Source: Bog-756 sp963831535
GTDB taxonomy: Bacteria > Actinomycetota > Acidimicrobiia > Acidimicrobiales > RAAP-2
DNA: 64,000 bases
Direction of reading: 5' to 3'
NCBI GenBank assembly: GCA_963831535.1
Contig: CAWHQP010000001.1
Coordinates: 62,001-126,000 of the forward strand
The position numbers and the translations under genes were made by a program. The notes below the pieces were generated by a model. It did not search any database. It was not told where the DNA came from and saw nothing but the letters and a program-made list of their open reading frames with translations. This document shows, one piece after another, positions 1-6,727 of this stretch (position 1 is the stretch's first letter; the number at the start of each line of letters is the position of its first letter).

Positions 1-692
1 TGAGGGCGGCATGGGTCACCCCGGGGGGTATCTCCTCGAGATGGTGGGTCACGAGCACCAGGGGTGGCACCACTGGATCGGCGGCCAGCGCGCCCAGTCG
101 ACCCAGGAGCCGCTCGCGAGCGCCGAGGTCGAGGCCGGCGGCCGGCTCGTCCATCAACAGCAGCTCGGGACTGGACATGAGTGCCGCGGGCCAACAGCAC
201 CTGTTGCCGCTCGCCTTCCGAGAGCAAGCCGAACGGCCGGTCGGCGAAGCTCTCGTCGCCGAACCCGGCGTCGGCCAGGAGGGCAGCGGCCTCCCGGCGG
301 TCGTCGTCGCTGTACTCGTGCCACCAGGTCTCGAGGGCGGCGTTACGTCCGGTGAGCACGACATCGAGGGCGGCCAGCTCGGGTCGCAGGGTCCGGCTCA
401 CCGAGGCGCTGACCACGGCGATCCTCGTACGCAGCTCGCGCATGTCGACCCGGCCCAGTCGTTCGCCGAGGATCTCCACGGTGCCCGAGGTGGGGCACAG
501 CGTGGAGCCCACCACCCGTAACAACGTGGTCTTTCCCGAACCGTTCGCACCGAGCAGTGCCCACCGTTGGCCAGCACCGATCTCCCAGCTGACGTCCTCG
601 AGGAGGGCCCTCCCGTTGCGGACCACGTACACGTTCTCGAGCCGGACCACCCGGCCGGCTACCGGCTCAGCCACCAGGGGCTCCATGACCAT
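1..692 (-). CDS. ABC transporter ATP-binding protein (3' end outside window, one frame break)
   Basis: ATPase subunit of an ABC system. Reading leftwards from ATG 692 (a second in-frame ATG is at 686), the protein shows a Walker A motif GANGSGKTT, a signature-like LLSEGERQQ, Walker B LLLMDEP and an H-loop region LVTHHLEE. The domain order is that of a single nucleotide-binding domain. The spacing and the WWHEY segment resemble the YlmA/PhrA-like ATPases of actinobacteria, but that subfamily call is from memory. Near position 186, just after the signature motif, one extra G breaks the frame (GCC CGC GGC ACT instead of GCC CGC GCA CTC). Removing it restores ARALMSSPELLLMDEP. The gene runs off the left edge. 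No permease gene is visible, so the substrate is unknown. Confidence 0.85.
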   Translation of the reverse strand, partial: MVMEPLVAEPVAGRVVRLENVYVVRNGRALLEDVSWEIGAGQRWALLGANGSGKTTLLRVVGSTLCPTSGTVEILGERLGRVDMRELRTRIAVVSASVSRTLRPELAALDVVLTGRNAALETWWHEYSDDDRREAAALLADAGFGDESFADRPFGLLSEGERQQVLLARGTHVQSRAAVDGRAGRRPRPRRSRAAPGSTGRAGRRSSGATPGARDPPSRGDTPRGDPCRP

Positions 693-1088
693 CGACTTCG
701 GCTGGTCCCGGGTAGGCGTCGGACACAAGAGTCGCAGCATACGGTGGCGAAATGGGGGTCCGCCGCGGCCGGTCGATCCCCGGGGGCTTCGTCGCCCGTC
801 GGAGTGTTGGCCAATGGCAACGCTCCGGTAAGGACGCAGGATGCCAACGGAGCCGGATCATCGGGCTCGACGGGAACGTCGTTGACCAACGTCAACGCAC
901 CCGTTGCCGGGGCCAGTCCGTCGGCCTAAGGGCCGTCGTGTAGAGCGCCCGGATTAGCGGAAGCTCTCCAGGGCGATATCCCCTCTCTGGCGAGCCGAGG
1001 CGGAATGTCACTCCCGGTATGAGCTTGTCATCATCGGCACCCGGGGGCCGGAGTCGATGCCCGCCGGACTCCGGGCCCAGCCACCAGT
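693..1088. other. Intergenic region, no convincing gene
   Basis: About 400 bases lie between the ABC gene and the small basic protein gene, both on the minus strand. The plus strand at roughly 800-929 encodes a short Gly/Asn/Ala-rich tail with two NAPV motifs (GNAPV and NVNAPVA) that ends in a stop. It has no credible start or upstream domain and is not called as a gene. The only structured element is the hairpin at 1048-1074. The promoter of the ABC gene should lie at the left end, but no clear -35/-10 pair is seen. Confidence 0.5.
1048..1074 (-). terminator. Hairpin just downstream of the small basic gene
   Basis: CCGGAGTC (1048-1055) and GACTCCGG (1067-1074) form a perfect 8-bp stem with an 11-nt loop, 15 bases past the stop codon of the 56-residue gene read leftwards. 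There is no T tract, which is common for terminators in high-GC actinobacteria. A role in termination is inferred from position only. Confidence 0.45.
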
Positions 1089-1259
1089 TCAGATCCCGAG
1101 TCCCCGCAGGAGGTGCCGGGTCATCCCATTGCTAGTCCGGTAGACCTTCCGCCGGGCCACACGTTTGGCGTAGGAGCCCGGCCCGCGGCTGGCGGCCTGG
1201 ACGTTGCCCAGATCACGGGCCGCCCGGTAGAGCTGGCTCCTCAGCGAGTGTCGCGCCAT
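1089..1259 (-). CDS. Small very basic protein, 56 residues
   Basis: An ATG at 1259 opens a 56-codon frame ending in TGA at 1089. The protein starts MARHSLRSQLYRAARDLG, continues with SYAKRVARRKVYRTSNG and ends LLRGLGI. It has about 14 Arg/Lys, no Cys and no membrane segment. It reads as a compact helical, possibly nucleic-acid-binding protein. The segment resembles short conserved hypothetical proteins I associate with actinobacteria, but I cannot name a family. A hairpin follows 15 bases after the stop, and the neighbour DUF4234-like gene is in the same orientation 72 bases upstream. Function unknown. Confidence 0.6.
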   Translation of the reverse strand: MARHSLRSQLYRAARDLGNVQAASRGPGSYAKRVARRKVYRTSNGMTRHLLRGLGI

Positions 1260-1331
1260 GGCCGCATCCTAGGTGCCGACCCCGACGGCCTACCGGATCA
1301 ACGGTCCGCCGAATCCGGGATCCGGCCGAGC

Positions 1332-1694
1332 TCAGACGGCCGCTCCGTGCGACTCCCAGTACCGGTTGAGGTGGCCCTGGGTCTTGAACACCCAGATGAT
1401 CCAGCCGACGAACGGGATGAGGACCCAGAAGCCGGTCAGGCCGGAGATCGGCTTCTCCCTACTCTCACGGGCGTACAGCGCGCCTATCTCGGCGGGCAAC
1501 AAGAAGATGTTGACGATGCCCAACAAGATGGCGAACAGCAACCCCAGGCCCCCGCCGATCCCTTCGTCGGCGTACTCCTTCATCTCCTTGAAGGAGGCAT
1601 ACTGCCAATACAGGCTGTAGATGCCCAGGGTGATGATCGACAACAGGATGACCGCCACCGGATTCCGCACCGTTCCCACGACGTCACGTCCCAC
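1332..1694 (-). CDS. Small membrane protein, DUF4234-like
   Basis: The protein begins VGRDVVGTVRNPVAVILL, followed by LGIYSLYWQYASFKEMKEY, a second hydrophobic stretch GLLFAILLGIVNIFLL, and a third, FWVLIPFVGWIIWVF, before a QGHLNRYWESHG tail. The LGIYSLYW motif followed by an amphipathic segment is typical of DUF4234 proteins, which have three to four membrane segments and unknown function. GTG 1694 is preferred because GAGG precedes it at about 5 bases. An upstream in-frame GTG at 1748 would add a hydrophilic 18-residue leader. No operon partner is obvious. Confidence 0.7.
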   Translation of the reverse strand: MGRDVVGTVRNPVAVILLSIITLGIYSLYWQYASFKEMKEYADEGIGGGLGLLFAILLGIVNIFLLPAEIGALYARESREKPISGLTGFWVLIPFVGWIIWVFKTQGHLNRYWESHGAAV

Positions 1695-1921
1695 TACCGC
1701 CTCACTTCCCTCCGGCCACTCGCCGGAACCAGGCAGAGTTGAGCACACGCGACGGCACGGTGTGTCGACCGCAGCTCTCCACCGGGCTTTCGAGAGGCCA
1801 CACCCATGCCGCGGCGATCGACTGCACCTCGATGGGTAGATGGGCCCGGTCGAGGGTGGCAGGTCGAGTCAGCGACGCGACACCGTCCAGCTGCGCTCTT
1901 CGACCGCGCTTCGCTCTCGAG

Positions 1922-2260
1922 TCAGTTCGACTTGCGCCTACCCCGTCCTCCCACCCAGACCACGAGGCTGACCATCAGCAGCACCATCCCCACTCCGGCC
2001 ACAAGCAGACCAAAGCCGGCGATGATGTTGCCGAGAAGTGGGGCCGGTGAGTTGTCGTGGATGTTCTGCCATCGGGGATGGAAGCCAGCCACGGCGACCG
2101 CTCCACCGAACACGAAGATGGCCAGTCCGGCGCCGGCGACGCCGAGGTCGGCCTCCATGGCCTGCTTCGGATTACTCCTGACCTCGGCGATCCACGCCCT
2201 GCGGTCGCGGCGGTCCTTGTCCTTCCGTTGCCGGCGATTCCACCGCCGCTTTTGCCTCAT
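1922..2260 (-). CDS. Two-TM membrane protein with basic N-terminus, 112 residues
   Basis: ATG 2260 gives a protein with a strongly basic start (MRQKRRWNRRQRKDKDRRDR). Two hydrophobic segments follow (around residues 42-60, GAGLAIFVFGGAVAVAGF, and 77-104, GNIIAGFGLLVAGVGMVLL), then a basic tail GGRGRRKSN. The likely topology is N-in, C-in. The reading frame stays open far upstream, but that part overlaps ychF and has the composition of an out-of-frame shadow, so this start was chosen. No family recognised. Confidence 0.55.
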   Translation of the reverse strand: MRQKRRWNRRQRKDKDRRDRRAWIAEVRSNPKQAMEADLGVAGAGLAIFVFGGAVAVAGFHPRWQNIHDNSPAPLLGNIIAGFGLLVAGVGMVLLMVSLVVWVGGRGRRKSN

Positions 2261-2364
2261 CGCCTGACGATACCGATCCCCGGGTACCCAAGGAGTCGGG
2301 CCGTCCGACCGGAGCAGACGTCTCCCAGAGTGGACGGGATCGGATCCGCGCTGTCCATCGGCGC

Positions 2365-3453
2365 TCAGGACACGTTGAAGCGGAACTCGACCACATCGCC
2401 GTCCTGCATCACGTACTCCTTGCCCTCCACCCGGGCTTTGCCGGCGGCCCGCACAGCGGCCAGGGAACCTGCTTCGATGAGATCGTCGTAGCTGACGATC
2501 TCCGCTTTGATGAAGCCCCGTTCGAAGTCGGTGTGGATGGTGCCGGCGGCCTGTGGGGCGGTGTCCCCGATGTGGATGGTCCAGGCTCGTGATTCCTTTT
2601 CCCCGGCGGTGAGGAAGGTCTGCAGTCCGAGGGCCCGGAAGCCGACATGGACCAACTGCACCAATCCGGACTGGTCCTGGCCGTAGCCGGCCAACAGTTC
2701 GGCGGCGTCGTCGGGGTCGAGTGCGGCCACTTCGGACTCGATCTGGGCGCACACCACGACGGCCTCCGCCGGAGCCACCAGGGCGGTCAGTTCGGAGCGC
2801 AACGCCTGGTCGTCGAGGGCCCCCTCGTCCACGTTGAACACGTAGATGAACGGTTTGGCGCTGAGGAGGTGCAGCTCGTTCAGAAGCGCCGGATCGACTT
2901 CACCCGCAGCCACCGCCGAGGCGATCGTACGCCCGGCGTCGAGAATCACCTGAGCCTGTTCGGCCGCCCGAAGTGCGGGGACCAGATCGGGCTGCTTACG
3001 GGACTCCTTGGCCAGGCGGGTGATTCCGTGCTCCACCGTCTGCAGGTCGGCCAGGATCAGTTCGGTGTTGATGGTCTCGATGTCGTCCCCGGGCGCGATC
3101 CGTCCGTCAACGTGGATCACGTCGGGATCGGTGAAGACCCGCACCACCTGACAGATGGCGTCGCTCTCCCGGATGGCGGCCAGGAATTTGTTTCCCAGTC
3201 CTTCGCCCTCCGAGGCGCCCTTCACGATGCCGGCGATGTCCACGAAGGTGACCATGGCCGGGACGATCTCCTTGCTCTGGAACAGCCCGGCCAGGCGGTC
3301 CAGGCGGGGATCGGGTACGGCCACCACCCCCACGTTCGGCTCGATGGTGGCGAACGGATAGTTGGCCGCCAGGACCTCGTTGCGAGTCAAGGCGTTGAAC
3401 AGGGTGGACTTCCCCACGTTGGGGAGGCCGACGATACCGATGGACAGTCCCAC
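2365..3453 (-). CDS. ychF: Ribosome-binding ATPase YchF
   Basis: Obg-family P-loop ATPase that binds ribosomes. Visible features are GIVGLPNVGKSTLFNALT (P-loop), the switch-region FVDIAGIVKGASEGEGLGN, the NVDE motif characteristic of YchF (in place of NKxD, which explains ATP preference in the family), and a C-terminal TGS-like domain ending GDVVEFRFNVS. Length is 362 residues, the family norm. Start GTG 3453 is supported by GGAGGAG six bases upstream; the TTG in front of it (3468) lies inside that Shine-Dalgarno. It is flanked by unrelated genes and appears monocistronic. Confidence 0.95.
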   Translation of the reverse strand: MGLSIGIVGLPNVGKSTLFNALTRNEVLAANYPFATIEPNVGVVAVPDPRLDRLAGLFQSKEIVPAMVTFVDIAGIVKGASEGEGLGNKFLAAIRESDAICQVVRVFTDPDVIHVDGRIAPGDDIETINTELILADLQTVEHGITRLAKESRKQPDLVPALRAAEQAQVILDAGRTIASAVAAGEVDPALLNELHLLSAKPFIYVFNVDEGALDDQALRSELTALVAPAEAVVVCAQIESEVAALDPDDAAELLAGYGQDQSGLVQLVHVGFRALGLQTFLTAGEKESRAWTIHIGDTAPQAAGTIHTDFERGFIKAEIVSYDDLIEAGSLAAVRAAGKARVEGKEYVMQDGDVVEFRFNVS

Positions 3454-3594
3454 GGGTGGCTCCTCCAAGAGTCGTGACGGGCCCGACGGCGAAACGGGCC
3501 AGGGGAAGAGCGTAGGTGATCACCGCCAGTCCCCGAACCGGGCCGACCACCACCTGCCGGGTCGACGCCGTCGGGGGAACCGGGCCGTCTCCCG

Positions 3595-4326
3595 TCAGGT
3601 GACCGATCTGATCAGATACTCACTCATGGTCGAGCTGCGCAGTCGGGCCATGTCGAGGCAGGCATCGACGCTGGTGATCATCCGACCGACGTTGGCCTCG
3701 AGCTCCTCGGGTGTGGTGGCGTTGAAGAAGAGCATGGGATCGGCCACATGGGCGGTGGAAGGCCACCCCTCCTCCACGATGCCACCGATCTCCCGGGCGT
3801 TTTCACTGAGCGAGCGCACGACCTCGTTGCGGACGTACCGGGTCCTCGGCTGGAGCTCCCCCGATACCGGGGACTGGGTGCCGTGCCAGCGGGTGATCCA
3901 CTCCCGGTAGCCGAGGCCTCCGGGCCGGTGGATGAGGGCCACGGTGAGCACACCGGGCGAGCGGTCACCGTCAGGCCAGTGCCGAGGCCCGGCGTACGCG
4001 GTGGTCCCATAGTCGTCGTAGAGCGACTCGACCACCAGATAGGCGGCCCACTCCAGTCCCAGGTCCGACACCGCCTCTTCGACACGGCCCCGATGCTCAT
4101 AGCTGTCCAGCCATACCGAGATCTCAGCCACATGGGGCGCCTCGCCGTCGGGAGGCGGTGCCGGTGACGGGGCCGGGGCGGCCTCGGAGTCATGGACGTT
4201 GACCGACAGTCCCCGCACCCCCGACGCCAACAGTCGGGGCACCGTCTCCTCCAACAGGCGGTCTCGCAGCGCGTCGCCGGTGTCGGGGGAGCCCTCCCCC
4301 CACAACAGGATGATGACCTTCTCCAT
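3595..4326 (-). CDS. EthD-like dimeric alpha-beta barrel protein
   Basis: 243 residues starting MEKVIILLWG. The centre and C-terminus contain the layout of an EthD-type ferredoxin-like fold: VLTVALIHRPGGLGYREWITRWHG, then RYVRNEVVRSL and a late VADPMLFFNATTPEELEANVGRM segment. EthD-type proteins act in degradation of ethers and other small organics or as small oxygenase/isomerase-like barrels, but the reaction here is not known. It sits 18 bases downstream of the AhpD-like gene on the same strand, so the two are probably co-transcribed. The N-terminal half (residues 1-110) may be a second, divergent barrel, since LWG and ISVWLDSYEHRGRVEEAV look like a duplicated fold. Confidence 0.7.
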   Translation of the reverse strand: MEKVIILLWGEGSPDTGDALRDRLLEETVPRLLASGVRGLSVNVHDSEAAPAPSPAPPPDGEAPHVAEISVWLDSYEHRGRVEEAVSDLGLEWAAYLVVESLYDDYGTTAYAGPRHWPDGDRSPGVLTVALIHRPGGLGYREWITRWHGTQSPVSGELQPRTRYVRNEVVRSLSENAREIGGIVEEGWPSTAHVADPMLFFNATTPEELEANVGRMITSVDACLDMARLRSSTMSEYLIRSVT

Positions 4327-4344
4327 GGACCGGGCCGGTCCGGT

Positions 4345-4857
4345 TCAGTTGGACGTCGGGGCGGGAATCCGGCACGCCCCATCGATGTCGAACACCTGGT
4401 TGAACCGGCCGAGGGCCAGCCACGAACCCACGCACAGGGCCAGGTCCACCAGTTCGTCATCGGTGAAGTTGTCGTGCAGGCGGGACCAGAAGAGGGCATC
4501 CATGCCCAGGTGATCCTGCGCATAGCGCTGCGCGAACTCGGCGGCCAGCCGCTCCCGCGGGCTGAGCCCGCTGAGGTCCCCGCGTGCCCCGACTCGCTCG
4601 TAGAACTCCTCCTCGACCTCGCCGGGGTCGGCGGCCCGTCCCGGGACGTCACGTGCCGTCCGCCAATCGAGGCAGATGGCGCACTGGTTGATGCGGGCCA
4701 TGGTGGTCCGGGCGGCCTCGAACTCACGCAGACTCAACGACGACCGCTCATAGACGGCCGCGCTGTAGGCACCGGCCGCCGAGGTCAGGGGTGGAGCCAA
4801 CTCGGTCCACACATAGACCAACGGGTCCTTGTCCACCGGCACGGTCACGTGTGGCAT
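4345..4857 (-). CDS. Carboxymuconolactone decarboxylase (AhpD-like) family protein
   Basis: An all-helical AhpD/CMD-type protein, about 170 residues from ATG 4857 (MPHVTVPVDKDPLVY). The redox motif is RINQCAICLDW, a C-x-x-C four residues after a conserved Asn, followed by the helical segment LSPRERLAAEFAQRYA and the C-terminal FTDDELVDLALCVGSWLALGRFNQVFDI. Family members are peroxidase reductants or gamma-carboxymuconolactone decarboxylases; the CxxC favours a peroxidase-type redox role. A GTG at 4926 would add 23 Gly/Pro-rich residues; ATG 4857 is preceded by GGGGAG. It forms a two-gene unit with the EthD-like gene. Confidence 0.8.
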   Translation of the reverse strand: MPHVTVPVDKDPLVYVWTELAPPLTSAAGAYSAAVYERSSLSLREFEAARTTMARINQCAICLDWRTARDVPGRAADPGEVEEEFYERVGARGDLSGLSPRERLAAEFAQRYAQDHLGMDALFWSRLHDNFTDDELVDLALCVGSWLALGRFNQVFDIDGACRIPAPTSN

Positions 4858-4962
4858 AGCTCCCCATCCACTGTCGGCACGCCCCCCGCATCCCGGGGGC
4901 TCACGGTGCTCATCGGTCGCGGTCACCCGATCAGCCGGAAGACCCGGGTCCGACGTTACTGC

Positions 4963-5298
4963 TCAGGAGCCGGCCAGTGCCGGTGCAGGCAGCCGGCGGA
5001 CCACCCGGCCCGCCAGGGCGCTGAGGAACTGGGTCCACTGGCGCTGCCCCATCAACCACAGCCAGAGCTCGCGTCCGTTGGCCACGACGACCTCGACGAA
5101 CTGCTCGCGGCTCATCCCGGCCGGCTCGAGTGCCGGCTGCCACCACCGCCAGAGCCACACGCCGATACAGATGTCGTCGGAGAAGCCGGCCCGCCAGTCC
5201 TGACCCTCGAGCAGGGCGTCACGGAGTCCCGCCTTCAGGTCGTCGGGCTCGCCCGGTAGCTCCAGCCTGGGACCCCCCTCGACCGCGAACACCGTCAT
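4963..5298 (-). CDS. Conserved-looking hypothetical protein, Trp-rich, 111 residues
   Basis: ATG 5298 opens MTVFAVEGGPRLELPGEPDDL, followed by LLEGQDWRAGFSDDICIGVWLWRWW and a second Trp-rich segment ELWLWLMGQRQWTQFLSAL. It has no signal peptide. The Trp residues cluster in amphipathic helices rather than a clean membrane segment. No family recognised. It lies between the AhpD-like gene (105 bases) and the FrhB-like gene (151 bases), same strand. Confidence 0.6.
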   Translation of the reverse strand: MTVFAVEGGPRLELPGEPDDLKAGLRDALLEGQDWRAGFSDDICIGVWLWRWWQPALEPAGMSREQFVEVVVANGRELWLWLMGQRQWTQFLSALAGRVVRRLPAPALAGS

Positions 5299-5449
5299 GA
5301 CCCCAACCTTACCGAGCGCGGGGCGCCGGAACCGGCTGGTTTTCGGCCGACCAGGCACAACGGGACAAATCGGAACACAACCTTCATATCGCCGGGGCTC
5401 CGGGCCGACGAGCGGACGTCAACCTTGCAGTCCACCACCCGTTCGCCAC

Positions 5450-6727
5450 CTACCGGTCGGGCAGCACGGGTGCCCGGTCGGTGTCCTGATAGGCCGAGAC
5501 GTGCTCGGCGTAGTCAATGAACAGTGGGGCGTCGGGATCGAAGGGACGGCGGAGGCTGTCAAAGGCGATCCGCTTGTCGAAGGAGTCCAGCTTCATCAGT
5601 GCCTCGGGATTGTCCAGCTCCCGGAAGTCCAGCCGGCCCCTGGCGTTGTCGAGTGCCGTGCGTCCCCGCTCGGTGCGGACCAGCACGCTGCTCCACCCGT
5701 CCATGGAGCCCACGCTGCCCACCGAGAGGTCCGCGCCCCGTCCCAGGAAGTCGGCGCACTCGTCACAGCCCTTCAGCGCGGCACCGTGGAAGTTCTTGAT
5801 GGGCTCGTCGACGGCCAGCTCCCCGTCGCGGTACTCCACGATCATGCGCCCCCGGATGACGTCGACCTTGCTGACCCGCTCGAGGTCGATACCCCGGTCC
5901 TGCTGGAGCAGCTGCAACATCAGGCCCTGGTAGTCGAAGCTCTTGGTGCAGAGCAGTGCGATGGTGAGGACCACCGAGTCGATCCGGTGGGCTCCGGTGG
6001 GCCAGCGGCGCGACTGCATGGCCCGGATGCCCTGGATCTCACAGGGGGTGCCCACCACGGCGATCCGCGGCTTGGCCGGCAGGTCGTATGCGGACAGGTC
6101 CAGCTCCGCCAGGGCCATGGTCTGGTTGTAGTAACTGCCGGCGGCGTCGATGATCTCCTTGGCCGTGGTGGCGATGTGGGCCACACCCTTCCACGGCTCG
6201 TCCGGGTCGTCGCTCGGCCGGGTGACCAGTGCACCGTCGATCTCGCCGCCGGCCAGGGCGGCGACGAGCAGGGCTGACACCACACCACCGTCCTGGGCGT
6301 CGTCGGGCCGGGCCCCGGCCCGCACGGCGTAGGCGTCCATCACCGCGCCCAGACCGTCCCCGGGTGGGCCGCCGGTGATCTTCCAGTAGTTGTCGGCGGC
6401 GTCGGCCCGGACCACGGTGCCCTCGCCTACCGCACCGTCGGAGGCATCGCCGGTCACCGTGGAAGGTGGCCACAGCGCCTCGTAACGCAGTCCGCCCCGG
6501 GGACAGAAGTCCCAGCACAGCGAGCAACCCGTGCACATCTTGACCAGCTCGGGCAGGTCGGTGTCCTCGTCGATCCCGATGGAGTTCGACGGACAGGCGG
6601 CCACACATGTCCCGCACTGGATGCACCGATCGGCATCGATCACCCCGGCCTGGAGCTCCCAGAACCACGTCTTCCCCGGTGGTTCGGCGATCCCGTTGAT
6701 CTCGTCTCGGATCCGGTAGGCCTTCAT
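5450..6727 (-). CDS. F420 hydrogenase/dehydrogenase beta-subunit (FrhB/FqoF-type) Fe-S flavoprotein
   Basis: 425 residues. The N-terminus carries two 4Fe-4S motifs, DRCIQCGTCVAACPSNSI and CTGCSLCWDFCPRGG. The two FrhB halves follow: the N-domain with AQDGGVVSALL, then the C-domain with AVVGTPCEIQGIRA, LLCTKSFDYQGL, a further Cys motif KGCDECADF and LSVGSVGSMDGWSSVLV. This architecture matches F420H2-oxidising FqoF/FpoF and the N-terminal half of methanogen F420-dependent sulfite reductase (Fsr). The start ATG overlaps the stop of the sulfite reductase gene (ATGA at 6724-6727), so translation is probably coupled. Inference: it supplies electrons, perhaps from F420H2, to the reductase. F420 use itself cannot be proved from sequence. 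Confidence 0.88.
   Translation of the reverse strand: MKAYRIRDEINGIAEPPGKTWFWELQAGVIDADRCIQCGTCVAACPSNSIGIDEDTDLPELVKMCTGCSLCWDFCPRGGLRYEALWPPSTVTGDASDGAVGEGTVVRADAADNYWKITGGPPGDGLGAVMDAYAVRAGARPDDAQDGGVVSALLVAALAGGEIDGALVTRPSDDPDEPWKGVAHIATTAKEIIDAAGSYYNQTMALAELDLSAYDLPAKPRIAVVGTPCEIQGIRAMQSRRWPTGAHRIDSVVLTIALLCTKSFDYQGLMLQLLQQDRGIDLERVSKVDVIRGRMIVEYRDGELAVDEPIKNFHGAALKGCDECADFLGRGADLSVGSVGSMDGWSSVLVRTERGRTALDNARGRLDFRELDNPEALMKLDSFDKRIAFDSLRRPFDPDAPLFIDYAEHVSAYQDTDRAPVLPDR

Noticed and set aside
567..929. Chaplin-like small secreted protein on the plus strand
   Set aside because: Only the NAPV-containing tail looks protein-like; the rest is antisense to the ABC ATPase, with no start or signal peptide.
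1922..2752. 276-residue version of the two-TM protein
   Set aside because: The upstream part is an out-of-frame shadow of ychF with no protein character.
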